DNA of 38,708 bases from Ignavibacteria bacterium. GTDB lineage: Bacteria; Bacteroidota; Ignavibacteria; Tepidaquicellales; OLB5. Both the position numbers and the translations under genes were made by a program. Under the pieces are notes generated by a model that was not told the origin of the DNA, searched no databases, and saw nothing but the letters and a program-made list of their open reading frames with translations. The DNA lies in contig JABFSP010000211.1 of the NCBI GenBank assembly GCA_013140565.1, forward strand, positions 1-38,708. Reading direction: 5' to 3'. This document shows positions 8,395 to 16,607 of this stretch, piece after piece (within the stretch, counting starts at the first letter, position 1; each line of letters opens with the position of its first letter).

Positions 8395-9477
8395 CTAAAC
8401 AACATCAAAATATTTTTTTGCTGCCTCTTCCCCGTTAACTACAATTGCAATATTATGCCTGCCTTTAAAATGTTTCCGTATGGTAAGATCTTTGAATGAA
8501 TGCTTCTTTGCAAAGTTGAATGTTTTACCCTTTTCAAACTTACCTTCGGTAATTTTAAATATCTTACGGCTTGTTTTCCCTGATGACGTAATGAAATCAA
8601 TCGTATATTCAAGTCTTACGTTCTCATTAACAGGCTTAATGGGTTTAATTGAAAATGAAAATTCAAGCTTCCCGCCGTTTTGAATTTTCGTACTGTTTAG
8701 CTTAAAGCCTGTTGTTTCAATTCCTTCGGAGCCATGCCATCCAAAGAGCTTAAGCGCAGCTTTGTTACCTTTCTTAAGCAATCCCCGCAAACCATGTTTA
8801 ACAATCCAGTCAGTGTTTTTATTTTTTCCGTACCATTTTTTTGCGGTTTCATAGGCAATCGCCGGGTTATCTTTTGAAATGTCATTCAGGTTATTTGCGA
8901 CACTCTTCCTCACGTACTCTGATTCATCATTCTTCAGCAGTTCCAATACTTTCAATACCGGTCTCGGGTCGCGTTTGAACTCCGGCAATGCGATTGCCCA
9001 CGGCAGCCGCGGCCGCGAGCCTTCTGATGCAAACCGTCTAACGTGATGGTTCTTATGCTTTGCCCACTTCAATATTTCGGGCGTTAATATTTTGGGATAC
9101 CTTATTATAAAGGGCCTTACTGCAAATTCACTGCTGCCATATTGTGTGAAAAGCTCCAGCGCTGGGACTGATATTTTAGGGTCTTCAAGCCCGAACTGCT
9201 CAACGTAATCGGGGAATATCATAGATAGAAATCCCTTAAAATGCGGTACAGCCTTTTTCAGAATTGAAATGTTCCTCCTGTAATCACCCGGCAATACTTC
9301 ATTTAATGAACGCGCAATGTGACTCATACGCTGTTTGAGCTCTCTGCTATCCCACTCATTATCAAAAACAAGCTTCAGGAATTTTTTAGTGTCAAACCCG
9401 GGATAAATTTCTTTGAAAACTCCTGCAAATTTTTCGAGGTAAGGTTTATTATACATGTTCTTTAACGGTTCTGCCAT
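8395..9477 (-). CDS. AlkC-type DNA alkylation repair glycosylase with C-terminal Ig-like domain
   Basis: HEAT-like repeat DNA glycosylase that removes 3-methyladenine and 3-methylcytosine without base flipping. Residues 1-250 are paired helices. HHVRRFASEGSRPRLPW at 144-160 is the signature that separates AlkC/AlkD-like proteins from other HEAT proteins. From about residue 255 the sequence turns to beta strands (KLEFSFSIKPIKP, VRLEYTIDFITSSGKTSRKI, HNIAIVVNGEEAAKKYFDV), which fits the Ig-like domain found in the AlkC-alpha subgroup. It stands alone in the minus direction. The 156 bases upstream (9478-9633) are A+T-rich and probably carry its promoter. Confidence 0.85.
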   Translation of the reverse strand: MAEPLKNMYNKPYLEKFAGVFKEIYPGFDTKKFLKLVFDNEWDSRELKQRMSHIARSLNEVLPGDYRRNISILKKAVPHFKGFLSMIFPDYVEQFGLEDPKISVPALELFTQYGSSEFAVRPFIIRYPKILTPEILKWAKHKNHHVRRFASEGSRPRLPWAIALPEFKRDPRPVLKVLELLKNDESEYVRKSVANNLNDISKDNPAIAYETAKKWYGKNKNTDWIVKHGLRGLLKKGNKAALKLFGWHGSEGIETTGFKLNSTKIQNGGKLEFSFSIKPIKPVNENVRLEYTIDFITSSGKTSRKIFKITEGKFEKGKTFNFAKKHSFKDLTIRKHFKGRHNIAIVVNGEEAAKKYFDVV

Positions 9478-9633
9478 GTTTTAAACTAATATTAATTAAT
9501 AATTAACAATTAGAGTTTTACATCATTAAATTTGCCATCAAATTTCCCGGTAGTTTTTCATGTGTATAAAATAATTGAAGAAGTAAAACTTCCGAATTTG
9601 ATTAAGAAACAAAGTATAAATGCCCGTTTTAGT

Positions 9634-10320
9634 TCACCCTAGAAACTTTTTTATCTCCGCAGCCAGCCTTGTGCTTTCAACCAACTCTATAGGGTGAGGA
9701 GTTGCAGGTATAACAAGCAGGTTCGCGTTCGGCAATGTTCTGAATGCCGCTATAGTTTCTTCAAGTGATACCATTTTATCACTGTCGCCAATTCCAACCA
9801 GCACTTCGTTATTAATCTGTTCTAATTTCTCTGAGTTTAATATGTTATTGTTTCCCAGCCCTCTCATCATTTCAATGGTTTTTTCCAAAACCGTTTCCCA
9901 GTTACTTTCACCATGCCTTTTTGCAAGCTCAGCGGCAAACTTGGGGACTTTAGCTTTCATCTTCCGGGCATCAAGCATCTTAACTTCACGCTCGGCTATT
10001 TCAACGGTCCACTCAAACTTTGTTGCAAGTGTAAAGATCTTTGATATCCTGCCGGGATTATTCAGAGCTGCATACAGTGCGGCATATCCGCCCATGCTGT
10101 AACCAAAAATATTTATTTCACTTATTTCATTTTTATCAAGATAAGTAATTATATCACCGGCAAACAGATCCATTGTAAACGGCTCCTCAGGAATATCACT
10201 TCCGCCATGACCTGAGAAATTCAGTGTGTGAACTTCAAGACCTGTACTTAACAATTCTTTTAAACCTGCTAATTGGTCTTTTGCGCCAATGGCGCCATGA
10301 AGCATTAAGAGCTTATTCAT
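9634..10320 (-). CDS. alpha/beta hydrolase
   Basis: A 228-aa serine hydrolase of the alpha/beta fold. The oxyanion region is MLHGAIG at residues 6-12. The nucleophile elbow is GYSMGG with Ser75. The acid lies in GIGDSDKMV and the catalytic His in ATPHPIELV near the C-terminus. There is no signal peptide, so it is cytoplasmic. Its ATG overlaps the TGA of the DUF354 gene (ATGA), so the two are translationally coupled, and it is the last gene of the minus-strand glycan locus. The substrate is unknown. A role in trimming an acyl or ester group on a glycan or lipid intermediate is only a guess. Confidence 0.8.
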   Translation of the reverse strand: MNKLLMLHGAIGAKDQLAGLKELLSTGLEVHTLNFSGHGGSDIPEEPFTMDLFAGDIITYLDKNEISEINIFGYSMGGYAALYAALNNPGRISKIFTLATKFEWTVEIAEREVKMLDARKMKAKVPKFAAELAKRHGESNWETVLEKTIEMMRGLGNNNILNSEKLEQINNEVLVGIGDSDKMVSLEETIAAFRTLPNANLLVIPATPHPIELVESTRLAAEIKKFLG

Positions 10321-11363
10321 TTCTTCATACCCGCTGTTTCTGCAATTATATCCGTCACATCATTCACAATATTTTTATTGAACTCATATGACACCTTTTC
10401 CGTAATACGCTCAACTGCAATACTTTCAATTTCCTGTTTTGTTTCTATGAATTTGAGCCTGCCCAGTTCAGCAAGGTATTCATCCAGGTATGGCCTTTTT
10501 CCTGTGAATATGCTGAATGTCTTCGTGCCAAGCAGCGCGGATTCCCTGTTCATAGTGCCGCCGCCGCTTAAAACAATATCAGCCGTGCTTACAAGCTCAA
10601 GCCCGTCAACAGCCTTTTCAAGGAAACGGATGTTGTTTTTCTTGCTGACATTGGCATTAATATAATCCCTGTCCTTCTGCGAACGGCTTGTGATGAGTAC
10701 AACACAATTTTTGTGTGAACTTAAATGGTTCAGCGCATGTATAAGCAATTCTTCACTTCTGCTATCGTGGTAATTGCCAAGCATTCCCGGCGGACGAACG
10801 ACAGCCAGCACTTCATTTTCATCTACGCCAATTGACTTTCTGAAATCCGGTAAAGCGGCAAATGAACATAAATACAGTTCTTCTTTAAACCCGTTATACC
10901 TTATTACTTTTTTTAGGTCTATACCGTTTGAGCTGAACCTTTCATTTGGGATAAATACGGGGGCAAGGATCACATCCGCGTAGCGGTTAAATATTCGTGT
11001 TTCGGTGAACTCATAATCCATCATTAACAATGTTTTTATGCCAAGCGATCTTGAAGCAACAAGCTGTGTTCTGGAGCCGTGGCTTACCGCAAGAGCAGGT
11101 TTTACATTATTCCGGTATTTACCTTTTATATATTTACTTAGCTCCGCTTTCCGCTGAAAGAGATTGATTATTTTTTTGATCTTACTTTTTCCGCCATGTG
11201 CGCCAATAGCAGTATGCTGTACATCCCACATTTTTAACAGGTCAAGCGTTTGCGCAAAATCACGGGCTGTTACATCGTAACTTATGCCGCGCTTATTCAG
11301 CTCTGTAAACACAGGCAAAAAAAGCGGTACATGGGGTGAGTTATCCAGATCAAACCATATCAT
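10317..11363 (-). CDS. DUF354 protein, GT-B-fold glycosyltransferase-like
   Basis: Matches the DUF354 family in length (348 aa) and motifs: MIWFDLDNSPHVPLF at the N-terminus, AVSHGSRTQLVASRSLG, MMDYEFTE, VRPPGMLGNYH and VLSGGGTMNRESALLGTK. The last is the nucleotide-sugar binding loop. DUF354 proteins resemble MurG- and 2-epimerase-like GT-B folds and commonly lie beside UDP-GlcNAc 2-epimerase genes, as here (the wecB-like stop is 2 nt upstream). This supports a role in using the epimerised sugar, but no activity is established. It ends in a 4-base overlap with the hydrolase. Confidence 0.85.
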   Translation of the reverse strand: MIWFDLDNSPHVPLFLPVFTELNKRGISYDVTARDFAQTLDLLKMWDVQHTAIGAHGGKSKIKKIINLFQRKAELSKYIKGKYRNNVKPALAVSHGSRTQLVASRSLGIKTLLMMDYEFTETRIFNRYADVILAPVFIPNERFSSNGIDLKKVIRYNGFKEELYLCSFAALPDFRKSIGVDENEVLAVVRPPGMLGNYHDSRSEELLIHALNHLSSHKNCVVLITSRSQKDRDYINANVSKKNNIRFLEKAVDGLELVSTADIVLSGGGTMNRESALLGTKTFSIFTGKRPYLDEYLAELGRLKFIETKQEIESIAVERITEKVSYEFNKNIVNDVTDIIAETAGMKK

Positions 11364-11365
11364 AA

Positions 11366-12457
11366 TTATCTCTGCAAAAGTTTACGCTGAAGTATTTTGG
11401 TGATACGTTTTGCGGTATTGCCGTCCCAGTATTTCGGAAGTCTGCCTTTCTTATACCGGCCCGCCATTATTTGCCTGAATTTTCTCAGAAGCAGTCCTGT
11501 ATCTGTACCTATAATGGTATTTGTTCCTTCAGTTTCAGTAACCGGGCGCTCGGTGTTTTCCCTCATGGTTAAACACGGCACTTTAAGGTATGTTGATTCT
11601 TCCTGCAGCCCGCCGGAATCGGTGACAACAAGCTTTGCCGTAGATGTGAGCGCTATCGTTTCAATGTAACCTATCGGTTCTGTAAGCAAAATACCGGGGG
11701 TAGAGAAATATTTTTCAAGCTTAAAATCTTTTATCTTCTGTGATGTTCTGGGGTGCACCGGGAAAATAACTTTTACACTTTCTGAAATTTCCCTGATAGC
11801 CCGGGCAAGCCTGCCAAGCACGGCTTTATCATCAACATTTGATGGACGGTGCATGGTTACAAGGCAGAATTCATTTTTCTTAAGTCCGTATTTTTTTAGA
11901 ATATCCTGAGGTTTTGAGCCTTTTATGAATTTTTTAAGTGTATCTATCATAATGTTACCGGTAAAAAAGATCTTCCGCTTATCGATGCCCTCTTTTGCGA
12001 GATTTTTATTCGCATCAGCCGAAGGCGTGAAAAGGTAATCTGAAAGTCTGTCGGTAACAATCCTGTTCACTTCTTCGGGCATTTTTTTATCGTAAGATCT
12101 CAGTCCGGCTTCAACATGCGCCAGCGGAATCACCATCTTTGATGTTACCATTGCCGCGCTCAAAGTTGAATTTACGTCGCCTACCACTATCACAAGTCCG
12201 GGTCTGTTTGCAGTGAAGATATTCTCAAGTCCGGTCATGATCTTCGCCGTTTGCACTGCGTGCGAACCTGAGCCGGATATTATGCTCACATCAGGTTTTT
12301 TGATATTGAGCTCTTTGAAAAAAATATCACTCATTGAACTGTCATAATGCTGCCCCGTATGTATAAGCGTCACATCAAACTGTTTTACTTTCGTTAGTTC
12401 GTTTATCAACGGAGCTATTTTGATAAAATTAGGACGCGCGCCAGCAATGCATGCTAT
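11366..12457 (-). CDS. wecB: UDP-GlcNAc 2-epimerase (WecB family), apparent AUA start
   Basis: Non-hydrolysing UDP-HexNAc 2-epimerase that interconverts UDP-GlcNAc and UDP-ManNAc or their 6-deoxy counterparts. Motifs include LIHTGQHYD, VVGDVNSTLSAA, HVEAGLRSYDKKMPEEVNR, VTMHRPSNVD, VFPVHPRT, VTDSGGLQEE and MRENTERP. The first canonical start codon is TTG at 12409, but that would remove the conserved GARPNFIKIAP segment (family: GTRPEAIK-AP), which is encoded in frame just upstream. No ATG, GTG, TTG or CTG exists between the preceding in-frame stop and 12409. AUA at 12457-12455 sits 5 nt after AGGA and gives a 363-aa protein of normal length. This start is inferred. A sequence error or a damaged gene is the alternative. 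Confidence 0.85.
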   Translation of the reverse strand: MACIAGARPNFIKIAPLINELTKVKQFDVTLIHTGQHYDSSMSDIFFKELNIKKPDVSIISGSGSHAVQTAKIMTGLENIFTANRPGLVIVVGDVNSTLSAAMVTSKMVIPLAHVEAGLRSYDKKMPEEVNRIVTDRLSDYLFTPSADANKNLAKEGIDKRKIFFTGNIMIDTLKKFIKGSKPQDILKKYGLKKNEFCLVTMHRPSNVDDKAVLGRLARAIREISESVKVIFPVHPRTSQKIKDFKLEKYFSTPGILLTEPIGYIETIALTSTAKLVVTDSGGLQEESTYLKVPCLTMRENTERPVTETEGTNTIIGTDTGLLLRKFRQIMAGRYKKGRLPKYWDGNTAKRITKILQRKLLQR

Positions 12458-12466
12458 ATTGATCCT

Positions 12467-12505
12467 GCCGGTCTTTTTTCCGGCTCTCTTTTTTATTTTT
12501 TTCTT
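12467..12505 (+). terminator. terminator-like hairpin plus T-tract, plus orientation
   Basis: Stem GCCGG (12467-12471) pairs with CCGGC (12480-12484) around a T-rich loop. It is followed on the plus strand by TCTC and then long T runs to about 12505. This looks like an intrinsic terminator for leftward-to-rightward transcription, yet all genes here read minus. It lies in the leader of the wecB-like gene and may instead act as a leader hairpin or block antisense transcription. Confidence 0.3.
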
Positions 12506-12519
12506 TATGATATGATATT

Positions 12520-13620
12520 TTATTTTTCTGTATGGACTAAATTTCCATAAATCGCGCTCAGCTTTTTATAATTTTCATCCCAGTCAGCTTTTTGAAGAGC
12601 TAAGCTTAAGTTTGCAGAGCCATGTTCTTCTATCATTGCCCTGTTGTTGTAATATTTATCCAGCGCACCCCTGAGTTCTTCCGCGCTTCCGCGCTTAACT
12701 ATCAGCCCGTTCACTTCAGATACCCATTCCTTTATCGCGGGTACATCCGTCACTATCAGTCCTTTACCGCACGCCATTGCCTCCAGCAATGAAAGTGATG
12801 TGCCGTCACTAAGTGAAGAAGAAACATAAACATCGGCGGCATTCAGAAATGCGGGCAGCTCACTATTTGGCACTCTGCCTAATACCTGTATCTTTTCATC
12901 CAGGTTACTTTCTGTAATGTATCTTAAGGCATCAACCTTACCGGAACCGTCTGAAAGCATTATCATCAGCACATCGTTTTTATCTTTGCAGAAATTACGG
13001 AAAGCATCAAGCAAACAATCAACTCCGTATACCGGCTCAAAATGCCGGTTGAATATAACAATGAATTTATCTTTATCAAGGTTTAACTTCTCGCGGGCGC
13101 TTTGCTTATCAGTTTTTTTAAACTGCTCCAGATCAATTCCCCACGGAAAAACTGTAATCTTTTCAGCCGGTAAACCGTAATCGTCAATGATCTTTTTTTT
13201 CACGAACTCAGCGTCACACTGTACATGGTCGCATGTTCTCATCACTTTCTTCACCAGTAGCCTGCGGATAAAGCTTATATCCGGCTCAGTCAGAATATCA
13301 GAGCCCCACGGCATCGATAGATGCGGGTGGAATCCTGAAATTGCCGTAAGTATGCCAACCTGCCATACGTAACCTGAGTGTATAATATCAGGTTTAAATT
13401 CCTTCACAATCTGTTTAAAATGCGAGCGCTCGCTAAGAAGCGGCATTGAACGGAACGCCGGCTTTTTGGAAATGATCTGCAAATGATCGAGTGAATCAAT
13501 TTCGCTGATAATCTCTCCTGCTGCATAATGCAGGAACAAAACCTCGTGGTCTTCCACAAGTTTTTTCAGGAACCTGTAGTCATGTATCCCGCCATTTGAG
13601 CTAACGTATAGTACCTTCAT
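12520..13620 (-). CDS. GT4-family glycosyltransferase
   Basis: GT-B retaining glycosyltransferase of 366 aa. The N-terminal acceptor domain starts MKVLYVSSNGGIHDYRFL. The middle carries IHSGYVWQVG, PWGSDIL and TVFPWGIDLEQFKK. The donor domain has VIFNRHFEPVYGVDCLLDAF and VYVSSSLSDGTSLSLLEAMACG, the EX7E-type region with Asp in place of the first Glu. It is cytoplasmic and probably adds one residue of the surface glycan. It starts 35 nt after the wecE stop and ends just upstream of the wecB-like gene, consistent with one minus-strand operon. Confidence 0.88.
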   Translation of the reverse strand: MKVLYVSSNGGIHDYRFLKKLVEDHEVLFLHYAAGEIISEIDSLDHLQIISKKPAFRSMPLLSERSHFKQIVKEFKPDIIHSGYVWQVGILTAISGFHPHLSMPWGSDILTEPDISFIRRLLVKKVMRTCDHVQCDAEFVKKKIIDDYGLPAEKITVFPWGIDLEQFKKTDKQSAREKLNLDKDKFIVIFNRHFEPVYGVDCLLDAFRNFCKDKNDVLMIMLSDGSGKVDALRYITESNLDEKIQVLGRVPNSELPAFLNAADVYVSSSLSDGTSLSLLEAMACGKGLIVTDVPAIKEWVSEVNGLIVKRGSAEELRGALDKYYNNRAMIEEHGSANLSLALQKADWDENYKKLSAIYGNLVHTEK

Positions 13621-13654
13621 TTATTACTTATATTCCGCAATCATTAAGGAAGGC

Positions 13655-14791
13655 TCACTTTCTTGCGTAGAAAAATTCCTTAATTTTAGAAGAAATAAAA
13701 CTTACCCCATCGTCAGAAAGCTCGTAATACAGCGGGAGCCTCAGCAGTCTTTCGCTGAACAAATCCGAATTGGGCAGTTCCCTGCCGTCATGTTTATCTT
13801 TAAAATACGGTGACTTGTGCAGACTCTGGTAATGAAACGTAGGGAGAATATCATTTTTCTTTAAATACTCTATCAATTCCTGCCTTTCGGTCAACGAGCG
13901 GCATATCATATAGAACATATGCCCGTTATTCATTGCGTATTCCGGTATAACCGGAAGCGTGAAAAAACCATCTCCCGCAAGCCCATTCAACGATTCGTAA
14001 TACTGCTCCCAGATAGAGATCCTTCGTTTCTGTATCATATCCAGGTTTTCAAGCTGCGCGTAAAGAAAAGCCGCAATGATATCTGAAGGCAGAAAGGATG
14101 AGCCAATATCTACCCAATTATATTTATCAACTTCACCGCGGAAAAAGGCTGAGCGGTTAGTTCCTTTTTCCCGGATTATTTCAGCCCTGTTAACCAGGCC
14201 CGGGTTATTCAGAACAAGCATACCGCCTTCACCCGAAATTACGTTCTTGGTTTCATGGAAACTGAATGCCGAAAGGCTGCCAAATGTACCTAGCGGTTTG
14301 TTTTTATGAAAAGAATCGATTGAGTGCGCCGCGTCTTCTATCAGGTGCAAACCGTGTTTTTCGGTCAGTTTCATCAGCGGCTCCATATCACAGGCAATGC
14401 CGGCGTAGTGTACAATTGCTATGGCTTTTGTAGCAGGAGTGATAAGTTCTTCAATTTTGGAAACGTCAATATTCGGGCCCGCGGATTCGCTATCGGCGAA
14501 AACTATCTTTATCCCGCGTATGGCAAATGCGTTTGCTGTTGATACAAAAGTGAAAGATGGGATTATAACTTCTTCGCCCGGTTTAAAATCAAGCAGTATC
14601 GCGCTCATTTCAAGCGCATCGGTACATGAGGTGGTAAGCATAGCTTTTTTGAAGCCATAGCGCTCTTCAAAGAATTCATGACATAGCTTTGTGAATTTGC
14701 CGTCACCGGATATTTTTCCGGTTTCAACCGCCTGTATGATGTAATCCTTTTCTTTGCCGGTTAAAAAAGGCTTATTGAACGGGTATTTCAT
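13655..14791 (-). CDS. wecE: dTDP-4-amino-4,6-dideoxygalactose transaminase
   Basis: PLP aminotransferase of the DegT/DnrJ/EryC1 family, very close to WecE/RffA, which converts dTDP-4-keto-6-deoxyglucose to dTDP-Fuc4N using glutamate. Recognisable blocks in order are YPFNKPFLTGKEKDYI, SGDGKFTKLC, IIPSFTFVSTANAF, VHYAGIACDM, EDAAHS, FSFHETKNVISGEGG with PLP-lysine K182, EIIREKGTNRSAFFRGEVDKY and DIGSSFLPSD. Length (378 aa) is normal. It overlaps wbqC by ATGA. A GNAT gene at 16608-17180 may supply the N-acetylation done by WecD in enterobacteria. rmlA and rmlB are not in the window. Confidence 0.92.
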   Translation of the reverse strand: MKYPFNKPFLTGKEKDYIIQAVETGKISGDGKFTKLCHEFFEERYGFKKAMLTTSCTDALEMSAILLDFKPGEEVIIPSFTFVSTANAFAIRGIKIVFADSESAGPNIDVSKIEELITPATKAIAIVHYAGIACDMEPLMKLTEKHGLHLIEDAAHSIDSFHKNKPLGTFGSLSAFSFHETKNVISGEGGMLVLNNPGLVNRAEIIREKGTNRSAFFRGEVDKYNWVDIGSSFLPSDIIAAFLYAQLENLDMIQKRRISIWEQYYESLNGLAGDGFFTLPVIPEYAMNNGHMFYMICRSLTERQELIEYLKKNDILPTFHYQSLHKSPYFKDKHDGRELPNSDLFSERLLRLPLYYELSDDGVSFISSKIKEFFYARK

Positions 14792-15492
14792 TTTTTATCT
14801 TCCCTCCAACCCCAGATATAGTAAGCGGCATCCGGACCGGTATTGAACAAAAGATCAATTATACTTACATAATGTTCAAACGGCGGGTAGAATTGCATGT
14901 ACTCCGGGTATGATGAATAATCTTTAAACTCAATATCCACTCCGCATTTTTTGAATTCTTCTTCATCTATATAATTTTTTGCCGAGGGTCCCGATATATA
15001 AACCTCGCCTCCGCATTTTTTAATGAGATCCAGCAAACGCTCCAGGCGTTTGCCTTCGGGTTTATAGTTCTCGGAATTATCGTAAATTGCTTTTGAACCA
15101 AGAAAGTCTGTGGCAATTTTTTTAATTAGAAATTGATTCAGCTCGCTTAAGTTTTCCCATTTTCTTTCAAGGTAAACATGGGCAAAGAACTCTTTGTAAT
15201 TATTAAAATACGGGGCCTTATGGTAGTACTGTTCCATGTTTTTAAAATGTTTTCTTTCCCACACGCCCTGTTTAATGGTAACTTCATTGATGTTCCTGTT
15301 AAGCTCCTGCCCAACGGGTACAGATAGCCACATTGTCCCGCCATCGCATTTTATCTTGTTCCTGTTTCTCCAGTCATTTTTGGTAAATTGAACGTCATCA
15401 TAAAATATGAACAGGTCAGAGTCATTTATGATATCAAAGTACCCCTTCCATGGAATATAGTTTGATTGTATTATTGCAACCTTCTTCTTCAT
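14788..15492 (-). CDS. WbqC-like family protein
   Basis: A 234-aa cytoplasmic protein of the WbqC family. Conserved features are IIQSNYIPWKGYFDII at the N-terminus, FYDDVQFTKNDWRNRNKIK, WLSVPVG, then YFNNYKEFF and the C-terminal region ending GPDAAYYIWGWRED. WbqC genes are common in O-antigen and capsule loci, often next to DegT aminotransferases, and have been suggested to modify amino sugars. The activity is not settled. It shares 4-base start/stop overlaps on both sides, with the membrane-protein gene upstream and with wecE downstream, so all three should be made together. Confidence 0.88.
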   Translation of the reverse strand: MKKKVAIIQSNYIPWKGYFDIINDSDLFIFYDDVQFTKNDWRNRNKIKCDGGTMWLSVPVGQELNRNINEVTIKQGVWERKHFKNMEQYYHKAPYFNNYKEFFAHVYLERKWENLSELNQFLIKKIATDFLGSKAIYDNSENYKPEGKRLERLLDLIKKCGGEVYISGPSAKNYIDEEEFKKCGVDIEFKDYSSYPEYMQFYPPFEHYVSIIDLLFNTGPDAAYYIWGWREDKK

Positions 15493-16535
15493 TTTTTATC
15501 ATGTCTCCCCACGGGGATCTCGTTGCCCTCGGTATCAATTGGTCTCAAGAAGTTATTATCGAAAGTACTGAGGAACATCAGGCTGAGCAGAACAACATTG
15601 GGAATTATAACCGAGTAATTCCTCATTTCTTCTATACTGAAAGTGAAGAACATGGAAATTAAGAACGGTATTATTAAAAGGTTTACATACAGCAGCGGGC
15701 CTTTAAACCTTTTCCACAAACCTTTAATTACAAACAGCAGTACAATAAAATGAAGGCCCCCGAAATTGAAGAACAGGTCTCTGAGAAGCAAGTGAGGCGG
15801 GTGCTCAAATAAAAGGTTGAAATTCCTCATAGAATTATTACCAATGTTCTGCCCTGCAGCATCCTTTGGGAGAAAAGAACTAATTGCATAGATCACGCCA
15901 AAAAAGATAACGACCATTGCAGCGGAATAAATAATTGTCTTAATTTTGAACAGATCCCGGTAGTTGAAAAGTAAATAACTTATTATAAGATACACAACGC
16001 CGCCATGATTGAACATCCCTATAAAGAATGTTAATAAAAGGAGGTTGGGTTTTTTGGCAGCAATAAAATAAAATCCCACTATCATTGAAAGCAGGAGCGC
16101 GAAATCCATGTAAAAGAACTGCCCGTTCATTATTACAAGGTTCCATATCATTGGGTAAATAATTATCGGTGCAAGCCAGCAATTCATTGCTTTGCTCTTA
16201 AAATACCTGCCAAGAAGGAAATAGAATGAAAATAAAATTAAGTACGCAAGCCCGGTATTGATAAAAAAGAAAAGCAGCTTCGGGGGAACAAGCTGCAGCA
16301 TTGAAAGGGCCTTAAATATCATTGGTATCAGTATCCTCAGCTGTATGGGTTTAACAGAATCAAAATTCGCAACAGCAATAATACCGCCGGGTGAAGTTGG
16401 GTTCAGAAAATCAGCGCCCTGAACAAATTTATGGTAATACAGGTATGTAAAGGTAATTGCTATCATTAAATAATAAATATGTATGATAAGAGAAGGGGAT
16501 CTTTCATTGGGAAACTTTATATTAAGAAATTTCAT
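15489..16535 (-). CDS. multi-pass membrane protein of polysaccharide locus (paralogue A)
   Basis: A 348-aa protein with about nine to ten hydrophobic segments. It is clearly related to the protein at 19171-20238. Both carry a residue pattern of K-P-x-Q-x-R near residue 65 (VKPIQLRILIPMIF here), a conserved YPMIWNLVIMNGQFFYMDF segment, FNFGGLHFIVLLFVIKG, and a C-terminal run with E-x-R-x-Y before IP and STFD. Size and setting fit a GT-C-type transferase or a Wzy/EpsG-like polymerase, but I cannot match a named family. The start is ATG, and the stop overlaps the wbqC start by ATGA, so its expression is tied to wbqC and wecE. Confidence 0.7.
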   Translation of the reverse strand: MKFLNIKFPNERSPSLIIHIYYLMIAITFTYLYYHKFVQGADFLNPTSPGGIIAVANFDSVKPIQLRILIPMIFKALSMLQLVPPKLLFFFINTGLAYLILFSFYFLLGRYFKSKAMNCWLAPIIIYPMIWNLVIMNGQFFYMDFALLLSMIVGFYFIAAKKPNLLLLTFFIGMFNHGGVVYLIISYLLFNYRDLFKIKTIIYSAAMVVIFFGVIYAISSFLPKDAAGQNIGNNSMRNFNLLFEHPPHLLLRDLFFNFGGLHFIVLLFVIKGLWKRFKGPLLYVNLLIIPFLISMFFTFSIEEMRNYSVIIPNVVLLSLMFLSTFDNNFLRPIDTEGNEIPVGRHDKK

Positions 16536-16607
16536 TTAGTGTTTTATGCTTTTTTTGCGGCGTTTGTATAAATCAGTCCCGGATTACACTTTAGAAGTAT
16601 CTTCGGT

